From Bacteroidaceae bacterium (GTDB lineage: Bacteria > Bacteroidota > Bacteroidia > Bacteroidales > Bacteroidaceae), in the NCBI GenBank assembly GCA_017555875.1, contig JAFZFN010000014.1:62001-126000 (forward strand): a DNA stretch of 64,000 nt, read 5' to 3'. Both the position numbers and the translations under genes were made by a program. This document shows positions 33,889 through 43,595 of the stretch, one piece after another (the stretch's first letter is position 1; the number at the start of each line of letters is the position of its first letter). Below the pieces are notes generated by a model. It worked only from the letters and a program-made list of their open reading frames with translations, did not search any database and had not been told where the DNA came from.

Positions 33889-35139
33889 CTAAAACGCTAT
33901 CCATTGTTCGGGGTCGAGGCTGTCGGCATCCTTGCGCAACTGGAACTGCATGGTGTAGTTGCCCGAGGTGTCGGGGCGCACGAGGCCTAGTGAGGCACCA
34001 CCCTTGACCTTGTCGCCACTCTTGACCTTCAGGGAGGTGAGGTTGAAATAGGCCGAGATGTACTGCCCGTGGCGTATCATCACGATGTAGGAGCCCTGTA
34101 TCTGGGGATGCTCGAAGATGTAGGATATCGTGCCTTCGAAGATGGCGCGGGCCTGGGCATTCTGTTGGCCGCGGATGTCGACTCCGTAGTTGTTGTACTT
34201 CACGCCCTTGAGCCCTTCGACGTAGTTGACCCCATAGTGTGAGGTCACGAGATAGGGCCCCGTGATGGGTACGGGGAGGCGGCCCTTGTTGTCCTCGAAG
34301 ACGACGGAGAGCTTCTTCTCAGCTGTGCTCTGTCGGTATGCGGGCATGGTGCTGCCGCTGGGCTTGCCCCCTTCGCTATTGTCGGCTTCGGCCTTCTGCT
34401 GGGCGTTGCGGGCGGCAATCTCGGCTTCGATGATGCGATTGATCTCCTCGTTGAGCTTGTTGCGCTCCTTCTGCTGGCGGGCTATGCGGCTGCGTATCTC
34501 CTTCTGCTTCTTCTTGAGCGAGTCTACGAGCTTCTGCTGCTCGGCCTTGCGCTTGTCGAGCGCCCTCTTCTCCTCGATGCGCTGGGTCAGGAGCGATTGC
34601 TTGGCCTTGCGGGTGTGTGCCAGTTCGGCGCGCTTGGTGTTGAGTTCCTCCTGCTGTGCCATGATGGCTTCGCCCTGCTTCTGCTGGAAACCTGAGTATT
34701 CGCGTAAGTAGCGCATGCGACGTACCATCTGATTGAACGACTCGGCTGAGAGGAGAAACATCAGGCGGTTCTCGAAGGTGTTCTTCGTCGTCATCAGACG
34801 CAGCGCATGGGCATAGTGGTCGCGGCGGCGGTCCAGTTCGGTCTGCAGGGTCACGAGCTGCTCCTCGATACGCTTGATCTCGCGGTCGGTGGCACGTATG
34901 TCGGCATCGAGCCGGGCTACGAGTTGCTGCTGCTGCTTGATCTGTGCGGTGAGGGCCGACAGGGCGGCCAGCTGGCCCTCGACATCCTTCTGGGTGGTGC
35001 TGAGCAGCTGTTCCGACTCGCTGATGGCTTGCTCCAGCTTGCTGCGCTGCTGCTCCATCTCGGCCACCTTGGGGTTGGTCTGGCCATAGGAAGCAGCGAA
35101 CAGTATTGACAAGGCGATGAGGCTGAGTAGGCGTTTCAT
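33889..35139 (-). CDS. EnvC-like murein hydrolase activator (coiled coil plus degenerate LytM)
   Basis: 416 residues with a signal peptide (to about 19). A long coiled coil at about 22-250 (heptads of Gln, Lys, Glu) is followed by a low-complexity linker and a LytM/M23 domain at about 285-415. The zinc-site positions are changed: the usual HxGxD is YNNYGVDI and the final HxH is AYFNL, so the domain should not bind zinc or cut peptidoglycan. This is the EnvC/NlpD pattern, where the LytM domain activates amidases during cell division. One base separates it from the DUF4292 gene. Confidence 0.88.
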   Translation of the reverse strand: MKRLLSLIALSILFAASYGQTNPKVAEMEQQRSKLEQAISESEQLLSTTQKDVEGQLAALSALTAQIKQQQQLVARLDADIRATDREIKRIEEQLVTLQTELDRRRDHYAHALRLMTTKNTFENRLMFLLSAESFNQMVRRMRYLREYSGFQQKQGEAIMAQQEELNTKRAELAHTRKAKQSLLTQRIEEKRALDKRKAEQQKLVDSLKKKQKEIRSRIARQQKERNKLNEEINRIIEAEIAARNAQQKAEADNSEGGKPSGSTMPAYRQSTAEKKLSVVFEDNKGRLPVPITGPYLVTSHYGVNYVEGLKGVKYNNYGVDIRGQQNAQARAIFEGTISYIFEHPQIQGSYIVMIRHGQYISAYFNLTSLKVKSGDKVKGGASLGLVRPDTSGNYTMQFQLRKDADSLDPEQWIAF

Positions 35140-35140
35140 A

Positions 35141-35968
35141 TTATCTGATTACATCTAGTATCGACATCAGTTCCTCGAGTTCTACTCTCTTGTAGCGCGA
35201 CAGGTCGGTGGTGCTTTGCCATCCTGTGTCGATGGTAGAGACGGTGTTGAGCTCGATGTGGGCACCGATGTTGTGGGCTTGGCTGCTCACCGACACGTCG
35301 TGGGTGATGGGGTAGGTGTAGCCATCAATGGTCTCGAAGTGGTCGTAGCGCCATGTGGCGGCATACTGCTTGAGGCTGAGGTTGGTCTGCTCCACCTGGC
35401 GGTAGTCGGCGTCGGTGTAGAACTCACACTGGAGCAGGCGTTGACGGTCAGGCACTACGAGATGCTGGCTGTCAGCATCGCTGATGCTGAAGTCGGCGGT
35501 GTGGCGCCATGCCTCCTTCTCGCCAGGCATGAAGAGGCGGTTCCAGAAGAGGCCTTGCACGGCGCTGAAGTTGACCCCGGCGAGGTTCATCCACCCCGAC
35601 GAGTAGTCGAAGTAGACGTAGCGTTTGTTGATGCGGTCGATGAGATAGGCTCCCTTGGGAGTGAACTCGGCCATGGCTATCTCTACTAACCCCAAGGCGG
35701 TGAGGCTCATTTGCACCACCTCGTTGTGGCGCATGCGAAGGCGACCCTTGACGGTCATAGCATGTCCGTTATAGTTGAGGGTGATCACCGTCTTGGCTGA
35801 CATGAAGGGGGTCTCCTTGGAGTACTTGGCAAGGGGGATGAGCTGCTCGTTCTGCGGCTTCTTGGCCGATGCCGACGGGCGCTCAGCGTTTCGTGTCGAT
35901 CGGCACCCCGCGAGGGTGAGGGTGAGCAGCAAGAGGGCCGCGAGGGTATGGGTATACTTTGCTTTCAT
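35141..35968 (-). CDS. DUF4292 lipoprotein
   Basis: 275 residues. Lipobox LTLAGC (Cys22). The rest is a predicted beta-rich, LolA/LolB-like fold typical of DUF4292, a family confined mostly to Bacteroidota and regularly found between a TPR protein and an M23 peptidase gene, exactly as here. Conserved-looking stretches are VKGRLRMRHNEVVQMSL and YVYFDYSSGW. A role in lipoprotein or envelope handling has been guessed from the fold; it is not demonstrated. 14 bp downstream of the TPR gene, 1 bp upstream of the EnvC-like gene. Confidence 0.85.
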   Translation of the reverse strand: MKAKYTHTLAALLLLTLTLAGCRSTRNAERPSASAKKPQNEQLIPLAKYSKETPFMSAKTVITLNYNGHAMTVKGRLRMRHNEVVQMSLTALGLVEIAMAEFTPKGAYLIDRINKRYVYFDYSSGWMNLAGVNFSAVQGLFWNRLFMPGEKEAWRHTADFSISDADSQHLVVPDRQRLLQCEFYTDADYRQVEQTNLSLKQYAATWRYDHFETIDGYTYPITHDVSVSSQAHNIGAHIELNTVSTIDTGWQSTTDLSRYKRVELEELMSILDVIR

Positions 35969-35982
35969 ATCAAATCTTTATG

Positions 35983-37755
35983 TTATCTCTTGGTCTTCTT
36001 CTCCAGTTGCTTGTCCACCATGCCGCTCTCACGCTGCAGGTCGAGCGCCTTGTACCAATAGTCGAGCGCTCTGTGCCTGATGCCCAGCTGATGGCAGATG
36101 TCGCCAGCGTGCTCATAAAGCACGTCGCTCGGCTCGGGGTCGTCGGCGATGGCTCGCTCGATGTAGGTGAGCGCCTCCTCGTAGCGCTTTAGCTTGTAGA
36201 GTATCCAGGCATAGGTGTCGAGGTAGGTGGCGTTGTGGGGCTCGGCCTCGATGGTGAGGCGGCTCATCTGCTCGGCCCGCTCCAGATTGTTGTCTTCTTC
36301 GGCAAGGAAGTAGGCATAGTTGTTGAGCACCAGGTAGTTGTCGGACCTATAGCTCAGCGATGCTTCGTAGCTACTGTAGGCCTCGGCTGTCTCTCCCTGT
36401 GCGTGCAACAGGTTGCCCATCTCGGCGTAGATGTCGGCCACGACGTTGGCATCACTCTCTTCGGTCACTTGGCGCACAGCCTGGCGGTAGGTCTCCAGTG
36501 CCTCCTCGGGGCGGTCCATATAGTAGGAGAGTCCTATACCTTTATAATAATAGAAGTCGAGCTCCTCGGGGGTGTAGTCGATGCCCTCGGAGCAGATGCG
36601 TATCATCTCCTCGATGTCGTTGCGCTGGGCAGCATAGGCCAGCATCTGGCTACGTGCGGGGATGTGGTCGGGCTCAATCTCGAGCATGCGCAACAAGATG
36701 GGGCGCACGCGCTCCTCGGGCTGGTCGAGGGAGATCATGTACTGCGCACACAGGTGCCCCAGGTTGGCCGTCTGCTGGGGCAGGGGCATGGCGCGCTCGA
36801 AGAGGTCGAGCACGAGGAGGCTATCGGTGTTCTCGGTGATGAGCTGCAGCATCAGCCTCACCTTGAAGTCGTCGCTGACGTTGGTAGCCATCATCAGTGA
36901 GTCGGCCATGGCAAGGTAGCTGGCGGTGTCTGCCTGTTGCTTGTAGTATTCGGCCAGGCTGATCTTGGCTGCAGCGTTGTCGGGCTCCTCGGTGAGTATG
37001 CCTTGCAGGATGGGTTCGGCTTCGGAGGCGCGTCCGTAGTCCATATATACCTCGGCAAGCACCACGCGGTAGTAGCTGTTGTCGGGATGCTCAGCTGCGA
37101 GGGTCTCCACCTCACCGAAGGCGGCCTCCTGGTTGCCCATGAGCAGGTAGTTGCGCATCTTCTCCATGCTGATGGCTTCGGACTTGCCCGTTAGCAGCTC
37201 GAGGCGCGACAGGGCGTCGATGACCTTGTCGTACTGTTCGGTGTGGCCATATAGCCCTACCAGCGCAGGCAACAGCTCACCATTGCGCTTGGGAAACTGT
37301 GCTTGCATCTCTTCGATGGTGGATATGGCCTTGTCATATTCCTGATTGCTCTGGTAGTAGGCTGCCAAGTTCTGCTTGTACCAGTAGTTGTCGGAAGCTC
37401 CCTTTACGGCAGCGAGGAGCGCTGCGGCAGCCTGGTCCTTCTGGTTGAGCGCAAAGTGATAGTTGGCCATCTTGAAGAGTGCCGACGGGGCTGTGGGGCA
37501 CAGGGATAGGCAGTGGCGTAGCATCTCGTAGGCCTCGTCGTAGTGTCCCTGTTGCTCTAGCCTGACGGCTTCGAGAAAGTAGTATTCATACTTACGCTGA
37601 TCTGAGGGGGATAGCACCACCTCCTCTCTATCGGGAACTACACTCTTGCGCATCGTGCCGCACGAGACGAGTAGTAGGGGGATTATCAGCAGCAGTTGTC
37701 GAAAACGGTGCATACGTGTGTGTTGTTTAAATAGTAACATAGATGTCTTGCGCAT
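35983..37755 (-). CDS. TPR-repeat lipoprotein
   Basis: 590 residues from the first ATG; the Met at codon 15 (MHRFRQLLLIIPLLLVSC) gives the natural lipoprotein start with lipid Cys near 32. The mature protein is almost wholly tetratricopeptide repeats, about a dozen helix pairs from residue 50 to 575 (e.g. GHYDEAYEMLRHCLSLCP, PEEALETYRQAV, KRYEEALTYIERAI). Such proteins scaffold envelope complexes. Second gene of the dut-TPR-DUF4292-envC-cysE run, a conserved Bacteroidota arrangement; 41 bp after dut. Confidence 0.88.
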   Translation of the reverse strand: MRKTSMLLFKQHTRMHRFRQLLLIIPLLLVSCGTMRKSVVPDREEVVLSPSDQRKYEYYFLEAVRLEQQGHYDEAYEMLRHCLSLCPTAPSALFKMANYHFALNQKDQAAAALLAAVKGASDNYWYKQNLAAYYQSNQEYDKAISTIEEMQAQFPKRNGELLPALVGLYGHTEQYDKVIDALSRLELLTGKSEAISMEKMRNYLLMGNQEAAFGEVETLAAEHPDNSYYRVVLAEVYMDYGRASEAEPILQGILTEEPDNAAAKISLAEYYKQQADTASYLAMADSLMMATNVSDDFKVRLMLQLITENTDSLLVLDLFERAMPLPQQTANLGHLCAQYMISLDQPEERVRPILLRMLEIEPDHIPARSQMLAYAAQRNDIEEMIRICSEGIDYTPEELDFYYYKGIGLSYYMDRPEEALETYRQAVRQVTEESDANVVADIYAEMGNLLHAQGETAEAYSSYEASLSYRSDNYLVLNNYAYFLAEEDNNLERAEQMSRLTIEAEPHNATYLDTYAWILYKLKRYEEALTYIERAIADDPEPSDVLYEHAGDICHQLGIRHRALDYWYKALDLQRESGMVDKQLEKKTKR

Positions 37756-37796
37756 CCCTTTAGTTCTCCCTATAGAGGAGTATCCTCAATCGGGAC

Positions 37797-38231
37797 TTAC
37801 ACTCCCGTATGGCCGAATCCTCCAGCACCGCGCTCTGTCTCGCTAAGCACTTCTACTGCCTCCCATGCCACTTGTTCGTGGCGTGCAATGACCATCTGGG
37901 CAATGCGCTCTCCATCCTCGATGACAAAGTCCTCGCTGGAGAGGTTGATGAGGATCACACCCACTTCGCCGCGGTAGTCAGCGTCTATGGTACCAGGTGA
38001 GTTGAGCACGGTGATGCCCTTCTTTATGGCTAGTCCGCTACGGGGACGCACTTGTGCCTCGTATCCTTCGGGTAGGGCGATGAAGAGGCCCGTGGGGACG
38101 ATGCATCGTCCGAGGGGTTTCAGTGTGATCGGTTCTGTGAGGTTGGCCCTCAAGTCCATGCCTGCCGACAGGGGAGTGGCATAGGTGGGAAGTGCATGGT
38201 GTGAGCGGTTTATGATTTCTACTTTAAGCAT
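37797..38231 (-). CDS. dut: dUTP diphosphatase
   Basis: 144 residues, the usual length of the trimeric dUTPase. All five motifs are visible: [10 protein letters not shown] (1), PRSGLA (2), [17 protein letters not shown] (3), ERIAQMVI (4) and the C-terminal [11 protein letters not shown] (5). It hydrolyses dUTP to dUMP and pyrophosphate. First gene of the operon. A TATCTTCG box, one base off the -7 consensus, lies on the minus strand at 38278-38271. Confidence 0.97.
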   Translation of the reverse strand: MLKVEIINRSHHALPTYATPLSAGMDLRANLTEPITLKPLGRCIVPTGLFIALPEGYEAQVRPRSGLAIKKGITVLNSPGTIDADYRGEVGVILINLSSEDFVIEDGERIAQMVIARHEQVAWEAVEVLSETERGAGGFGHTGV

Positions 38232-38429
38232 AGTTCTTGTCCTTGTTTCTTATCGATTGTATATTTTGCGCGAAGATACAACAAATAAATGAGAGTGAGT
38301 CCTATTGTTGCTAAAAAAAGGATTAGAATTCTGTCAACGTTTGTCTTCTGTACATTGCAAAACGCACACATAGAACTCTTTCTTGCCTTCATATACTTTA
38401 GAAAAGGTATAAATAAACGCATATTTTTG

Positions 38430-38460
38430 TTTGGACGTTTTCTAAAAAGCATTATCTTTG
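38430..38460 (+). promoter_or_regulatory. Promoter of the TonB-dependent receptor gene
   Basis: TTTG at 38430-38433, a 19-bp spacer, TATCTTTG at 38453-38460. This settles the start codon of the receptor at 38523 rather than any of the in-frame ATGs upstream of the promoter. Confidence 0.8.
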
Positions 38461-38522
38461 CAGCCGATTTATTTGAACAAAATCTAAATAGTGTAAAGAA
38501 ATCCGTAATCTACACTAAAGGT

Positions 38523-40835
38523 ATGAAAAAGTGTTTGTTTGCAGTGTTTGCGTTCGTGATGAGTTTGCAGGTAGTGTATGCTGGTGGTCCTGTGAAGGCC
38601 CCCTCTGTAGTTTCCGATGTCAAGGAGGGTTACAAGATCTCGGGTCACGTCATCGAGAAGGAGACTGAGGAGAATATTCCCTATGCCTCTATACTCATTG
38701 TGGGCACTAGCAAGGGTACGATGTCGAACGAGGCTGGTCAGTTTCAGTTTACGGGACTAGCCGAGGGCACCTATGTGCTGCGTGTGTCGGCCGTCGGATA
38801 TAAGACATTGGAGAAGACAATCACTGTAGGTGGTGAGTATATGGCTGTGGTGCACTTCCCGCTGGTGGAGGAGACTTTTATGGTCGATGAGGTGGTCGTG
38901 TCGGCCAGTCGCAGTGAGGTGAGCCGTCGCGATGCTCCTGTGGTGGTCAATGTCCTCAGTCCTATCCTCTTCGAGACGGTCAACAGTACCGACTTGGCGA
39001 AGACGCTCAACTTCCAGTCGGGACTCCGTGTGGAGAACAATTGCCAGAACTGCGGCTTCCCCCAAGTGCGCATTAATGGACTCGATGGTCCCTACTCGCA
39101 GATTCTTATCAACTCGCGCCCCATCATCAGCGCTTTGGGTGGGGTATATGGATTGGAACAGATACCGACAAACATGGTTGACCGCATAGAAGTCGTACGT
39201 GGTGGTGGGTCGGCTCTCTTCGGTGCCAATGCCGTGGGGGGAACCATCAATATCATTACTAAGGACCCTATCAGCAATTCGTTCCAGGTGACCAGCACCT
39301 TGTCGAATCTCGGGGGTAAGTCGTGGGAACAGTATATGGGTGCCAACGTGTCGCTCGTGGCCAAGGATAACTCGTATGGCATCGCCATGTACCAGAGCTA
39401 CCGTAACCGCAATCCCTATGACCATGATGGGGACTCGTTCTCTGAACTGGGATTGCTCAACCTCAATACCTTCGGCTTCCGAGCCTACTATCGTCCCACA
39501 CAGCAGAGTCGACTCAATGTAGAGTATCACACTACCAATGAATTGCGTCGAGGAGGTAACAAGTTTGACCTACAACCCCATCAGACCGATATCACCGAGC
39601 AGACCAAGCACATCATCAATAGTGGTGGCGTGAGCTATGACCACTTTTGGGATGAGTATAAGCATAAGCTGTCGGCCTATACTTCTATACAACATACCGA
39701 TCGAGACAGTTATTATGGAGCTCAGCGCGACACGGCAGCTTATGGCAAGACCGATGACCTCACCTGGGTAGCGGGTGCCATGTATGTAGGCAATTACACG
39801 CGATTCCTCTTTGCTCCGTCGACCTTCACTAGTGGATTGGAATACCAGAACAACTCCCTGCACGACCGCATGATGGGCTACAATCGTGACATGAAGCAGG
39901 ATGTGCGCATAGCTAGTGCCTTCGTGCAGAACGAATGGAAGCTGAATCAGTTTACCCTCCTTGCCGGTGGACGCGTAGATCAGCACAACCTCATCAAGAA
40001 GCCCATACTCAGTCCGCGTGTCAACCTGCTCTATAAGCCGCAGGAGAAGTTTCAGGCACGACTGACCTACTCGACTGGCTTCCGTGCTCCTCAGGCCTAT
40101 GACGAGGACCTCCACGTGACTGCTGTGGGTGGCGAAGGAGTGCTCATCACCCTTGCCGACGACCTGCGCGAGGAGCGTTCGAATAGCTATAGTGGTTCGG
40201 TAGACTATACCACCACCTTTGGTCACTGGGCTGCCAATGTGCTTGTCGAAGGATTCTACACTGGACTTGATCACGTATTTGTCCTCGAAGACATTGGTCA
40301 CAATGCAGAGGGGTTTGCCATCAAGGAGCGTCGCAATGGTAATGGAGCCCGTGTTTATGGTGCAAATCTTGATGCCAAGCTCGCTCATGGCAAGGAGGCT
40401 GTCTTCAGCTTGGGCTTTACTGCCCAGCGTAGTCGCTACACCGAGGCTGAGGAGTGGACAGAGGGGAAGTTTACCAATCGCATGATGCGTACTCCCGACT
40501 ACTACGGCTACTTCACCTTCACCTCTGAGCCTGTCAAGAACTTTGACTTCTCGCTCTCGGGCACCTATACGGGCTCGATGATTGTGCCCCACTACGCAGG
40601 ATTCATAGAAGAAGACCGTATGGAGACCACTCCTGACTTCTTTGACCTCAACGTAAAGTTCAACTATACCTTCGTGCTCCACGATCACATCAAACTGCAG
40701 GTAAATACGGGTGTGCAGAATATCCTCAATCACTTCCAGAGCGATTTGGATAGGGGAGAGTTTCGCGACTCGGGCTATTTCTATGGCCCCACACAACCTC
40801 GCACCGTATTTGTGGGCTTCAAGGTACTCAACTGA
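38523..40835 (+). CDS. TonB-dependent outer-membrane receptor with carboxypeptidase-like N-terminal domain
   Basis: 770 residues from the chosen start, with a signal peptide (KKCLFAVFAFVMSLQVVYA). A CarboxypepD_reg-like domain occupies about 38-120. The TonB plug at about 125-245 has EVVVSASRSEVSRRDAPV and IEVVRGGGSALFGANAVGGTINIIT. A 22-stranded barrel ends in an aromatic-containing strand (TVFVGFKVLN). The length suits a FecA/BtuB-type importer rather than the larger SusC class, and no SusD gene is adjacent. A NCQNCGFPQVRINGL segment in the plug (near residue 174) carries a CxxC found in one receptor subfamily. The substrate (metal complex, haem, corrinoid) cannot be read. Monocistronic, with its own terminator. 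Confidence 0.9.
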   Translation: MKKCLFAVFAFVMSLQVVYAGGPVKAPSVVSDVKEGYKISGHVIEKETEENIPYASILIVGTSKGTMSNEAGQFQFTGLAEGTYVLRVSAVGYKTLEKTITVGGEYMAVVHFPLVEETFMVDEVVVSASRSEVSRRDAPVVVNVLSPILFETVNSTDLAKTLNFQSGLRVENNCQNCGFPQVRINGLDGPYSQILINSRPIISALGGVYGLEQIPTNMVDRIEVVRGGGSALFGANAVGGTINIITKDPISNSFQVTSTLSNLGGKSWEQYMGANVSLVAKDNSYGIAMYQSYRNRNPYDHDGDSFSELGLLNLNTFGFRAYYRPTQQSRLNVEYHTTNELRRGGNKFDLQPHQTDITEQTKHIINSGGVSYDHFWDEYKHKLSAYTSIQHTDRDSYYGAQRDTAAYGKTDDLTWVAGAMYVGNYTRFLFAPSTFTSGLEYQNNSLHDRMMGYNRDMKQDVRIASAFVQNEWKLNQFTLLAGGRVDQHNLIKKPILSPRVNLLYKPQEKFQARLTYSTGFRAPQAYDEDLHVTAVGGEGVLITLADDLREERSNSYSGSVDYTTTFGHWAANVLVEGFYTGLDHVFVLEDIGHNAEGFAIKERRNGNGARVYGANLDAKLAHGKEAVFSLGFTAQRSRYTEAEEWTEGKFTNRMMRTPDYYGYFTFTSEPVKNFDFSLSGTYTGSMIVPHYAGFIEEDRMETTPDFFDLNVKFNYTFVLHDHIKLQVNTGVQNILNHFQSDLDRGEFRDSGYFYGPTQPRTVFVGFKVLN

Positions 40836-40841
40836 TTTGAA

Positions 40842-40898
40842 AAGTTGTTTTGAGTTTTATGGGACACCGATAAAATAAATTCGAAACAACTTCAGTTT
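40842..40898 (+). terminator. Terminator after the TonB receptor gene
   Basis: Stem of twelve pairs (40842-40853 with 40881-40892, one G-U) around a 27-nt loop, followed by CAG and six T. Confidence 0.6.
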
Positions 40899-40915
40899 TT
40901 TAGCACCTTTTTTCC

Positions 40916-40923
40916 TATCTTCG
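40916..40923 (+). promoter_or_regulatory. Possible -7 box of xerD
   Basis: TATCTTCG, one base off TAnnTTTG. It lies 9 bp before the first ATG and 18 bp before the next one (40942), which favours the second start. Confidence 0.35.
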
Positions 40924-40932
40924 CATCATAAA

Positions 40933-41874
40933 ATGCAACCTATGAGCCACGATGAGAAGATACAGAGCACACGCCTACTCGAGAAGTTTGGCCAACATCT
41001 CTTGCTAGAAAAGGCCCTATCGACCAACACACTCGATGCCTATGTGCGTGATGTGGAAAAGCTCTTCTGCTATCTCGAGCCGAAGGGGCTTCATCCGCTT
41101 GATGTCACGCTCGATGTGCTGGAGAACTTCCTTGCCTCGCTACATGACGAGAACATACAACCCCGCTCTCAGGCTCGCATCCTATCGGGCATCCGCGCCT
41201 TCTATCGCTATCTCGTGCTCGATGGATACCTCGAGGCAGACCCCACCTTGTTGCTTGAGTCGCCCAAGACGGGGATGCACTTGCCCGAGGTGCTCAGCGT
41301 GGGTGAGATAGACCTGCTCATCGACACCATTGATCTCTCCTCTCGAGAGGGGCAGCGCAATCGTGCCATCATCGAGACGATGTATAGCTGTGGTTTACGT
41401 GTGTCGGAGGCTTGCAATCTCAAATTGTCGGACCTATACCTGAGTGATGGGTTCATCAAGGTCGAGGGCAAGGGCAGTAAGCAGCGTCTTGTACCCATCT
41501 CAGAGCGTGCCGTGGCAGAGATTATGGACTACATGGCAGAGCGGTCTGCGATACCCATAAAACCTGGACATGAGGATTTTCTCTTCGTAAGTGCTCATCG
41601 CAAGACTAAGCTTTCACGCATCACCCTCTTCCACATCATCACTGAGTTGGCACAGATGGCGGGTATCAAGAAGAGCATCAGCCCTCACACTCTGCGTCAC
41701 TCCTTTGCAACTCATCTGCTCGAGGGCGGGGCCAACTTGAGGGTGATCCAGAGCATGCTCGGGCACGAAGATATTGGCACTACCGAGATATACACCCACA
41801 TCGATGCACACCGTCTGCGCTCCGAGATTATAGAGCATCATCCTAGAAACAAGCGTAGAGGACTAGGAGAATAA
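40933..41874 (+). CDS. xerD: Site-specific tyrosine recombinase XerD
   Basis: 313 residues (310 from the likelier second ATG at 40942). It has an N-terminal SAM-like core-binding domain (FGQHLLLEKALSTNTLDAY) and a catalytic domain with Arg in YSCGLRVSEAC, Lys in the VEGKGSKQRLVP hairpin, HTLRHSFATHLL, GHEDIGTTEIYTH and the nucleophile Tyr in that last motif. With XerC it resolves chromosome dimers at dif. Standard length, no mobile-element context. Confidence 0.93.
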   Translation: MQPMSHDEKIQSTRLLEKFGQHLLLEKALSTNTLDAYVRDVEKLFCYLEPKGLHPLDVTLDVLENFLASLHDENIQPRSQARILSGIRAFYRYLVLDGYLEADPTLLLESPKTGMHLPEVLSVGEIDLLIDTIDLSSREGQRNRAIIETMYSCGLRVSEACNLKLSDLYLSDGFIKVEGKGSKQRLVPISERAVAEIMDYMAERSAIPIKPGHEDFLFVSAHRKTKLSRITLFHIITELAQMAGIKKSISPHTLRHSFATHLLEGGANLRVIQSMLGHEDIGTTEIYTHIDAHRLRSEIIEHHPRNKRRGLGE

Positions 41875-41909
41875 GAGGGTGTTGGGATTCAGACAGTTCT
41901 AAGACCCCA

Positions 41910-43595
41910 TCAACGATTGGCCGCACGGCTGATAAATCCTACGTGCTTGTCTACCTCTGATTCGGTCCAACTGATGAACGTGTGGGCCGATGAGGCAAAA
42001 AGGTCGGCATGCGTTGTGGCATCTTGTAGCAAGAGGTAACTCATGATGATGTAGCCCGCCATCTCGACCAAGCGGCGTGCCACAAGATCGGTGAACTCTT
42101 GAGAATTGTGAGATGTAACGATAGCTACCGTCTCTTCGTAGCGTGCAGATAGGCCGTCGAGGCGCGCTCTCAGAGGAGCCATCTCTGGAGAAACCTCCCA
42201 TTCTGCGAACTCCTTCATCACGTTGGCATAGAATCCCGAGGTGGCGTAGCGGATGGCAGCAATGACCTGCATCTGTGTGGTGCCCTCATATATGCTTGTC
42301 ACGCGGGCATCACGGTAGAGCCGCTCACAAGTGTAGTCTTTCATATAGCCTGAGCCGCCATGTACCTGTAGGCAGTCGTAGACATTCTGGTTACATAGCT
42401 CACTACCCAAGCCTTTGGAGAGGGGAGTGAAGGCATCGGCCAGCTTGGCATAGTACTTCTGCTCCTTGCGCTCCTCGGGGGTGAGTTTGCGCTCCTTGCT
42501 GAGGTCGTCGAGGGCCTTGTATATGTCGACGTAGCGGGTTGTCTGATAGAGTATGGCACGTGTTGCATCGAGCTTAGCCTTGATATTGCCCACCATCTCG
42601 GCTACAGGAGCCATCTCAATGATAGGCTTGCCAAATTGACGTCGGCCACGGGCATAGGCGAGGGCTTCGGTGTAGGCTGCGTGTGAGATGCCTACCTCCT
42701 GGGCTGCGATGCCTAAGCGGGCACCATTCATCAGGGCCATCACATATTTGATGAGACCTAGGCGACGCTCTCCGCAGAGCTCGGCCTTGGCATTATTGTA
42801 TACGAGTTCACACGTAGGACTACCCTTAATGCCCATCTTGCTCTCGATGCGGCGCACGGTGACCCCACCATCGCGCTTGTCGTAGATGAACATCGATAGT
42901 CCGCGTCCGTCCTTGGTGCCCTCTTCGGAGCGGGCTAATACGAGGTGTATGTCGCTATCTCCATTGGTGATGAAGCGCTTCACACCATTGAGTCGCCAGC
43001 AGTTACTAGTCTCGTCAAAGGTGGCTTTGAGTTGTGCACTCTGGAGGTCGGAACCGGCATCAGGCTCGGTGAGGTCCATGCTCATGGTTGCGCCGTCACA
43101 CACGCGGCGGATGTAGCGTTCTCTCTGCTCCTCGCTACCAAATTCATAGATGGTCTCGGCGCAGTCCTGTAATGCCCACAGATTCTCGAAGCCCGCATCG
43201 GCACGGCTCACCATATCTGCTGCCAGCATGAAGGTCACGCAAGGGAAGTTGAGCCCACCATATCGGCGAGGCATCGATAGCCCCATGAGGCCAGCTTTGC
43301 GCAAAGTTTCGAGGTTATGCTCGGTGCCCGAAGCGTAGTATGCATGGCCGTCACGACAAGTGGGGCCTTCGTGGTCGACACTCTCTGCATTGGGGGCGAT
43401 GACATCGCCACATATCTCGCCTACGATTTCGAGTACTCGATCGTAGCTATCCATGGCATCCTCGTGGTCGTGAGGGGCATAGGTATATTGGTCTTTCTCT
43501 ATGAAGCCGCGCTCACGTAGTTCTACGATACGCTGCATGAGTGGGTGGTTCAAGTAGTGCTTGAGTTCGGGGCTATCGGTGTAGAAGTTGGGCAT
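41910..43595 (-). CDS. Acyl-CoA dehydrogenase family flavoprotein
   Basis: 561 residues. N-terminal helical, middle beta and C-terminal helical domains of the family are recognisable: MSMDLTEPDAGSDLQSAQ (FAD and substrate contacts, about 170-187), WRLNGVKRFITNGDSD, LGIAAQEVGISHAAY and YLQVHGGSGY-like QVHGGSGYMKDY. The catalytic Glu lies in SIYEGTTQMQ. A further roughly 120-residue helical extension follows, as in long-form enzymes. It reduces ETF while desaturating an acyl thioester. The start overlaps etfA by 23 bp, so electron transfer to the ETF made here is nearly certain. Last gene of an operon with fabF and fabZ-like genes. Confidence 0.93.
   Translation of the reverse strand: MPNFYTDSPELKHYLNHPLMQRIVELRERGFIEKDQYTYAPHDHEDAMDSYDRVLEIVGEICGDVIAPNAESVDHEGPTCRDGHAYYASGTEHNLETLRKAGLMGLSMPRRYGGLNFPCVTFMLAADMVSRADAGFENLWALQDCAETIYEFGSEEQRERYIRRVCDGATMSMDLTEPDAGSDLQSAQLKATFDETSNCWRLNGVKRFITNGDSDIHLVLARSEEGTKDGRGLSMFIYDKRDGGVTVRRIESKMGIKGSPTCELVYNNAKAELCGERRLGLIKYVMALMNGARLGIAAQEVGISHAAYTEALAYARGRRQFGKPIIEMAPVAEMVGNIKAKLDATRAILYQTTRYVDIYKALDDLSKERKLTPEERKEQKYYAKLADAFTPLSKGLGSELCNQNVYDCLQVHGGSGYMKDYTCERLYRDARVTSIYEGTTQMQVIAAIRYATSGFYANVMKEFAEWEVSPEMAPLRARLDGLSARYEETVAIVTSHNSQEFTDLVARRLVEMAGYIIMSYLLLQDATTHADLFASSAHTFISWTESEVDKHVGFISRAANR

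Noticed and set aside
38289-38522. N-terminal extension of the TonB receptor
   Set aside because: The extension crosses the promoter at 38430-38460 and would place the signal peptide 78 residues inside the protein.
39570-40796. 408-codon antisense frame in the TonB receptor gene
   Set aside because: Mirror of conserved barrel codons; no promoter, no recognisable domain.
40933-41874. XerD as integrase of a mobile island
   Set aside because: Sequence is canonical chromosomal XerD with no att-like repeats or tRNA target next to it, and it is 10 kb from the AT-rich region.
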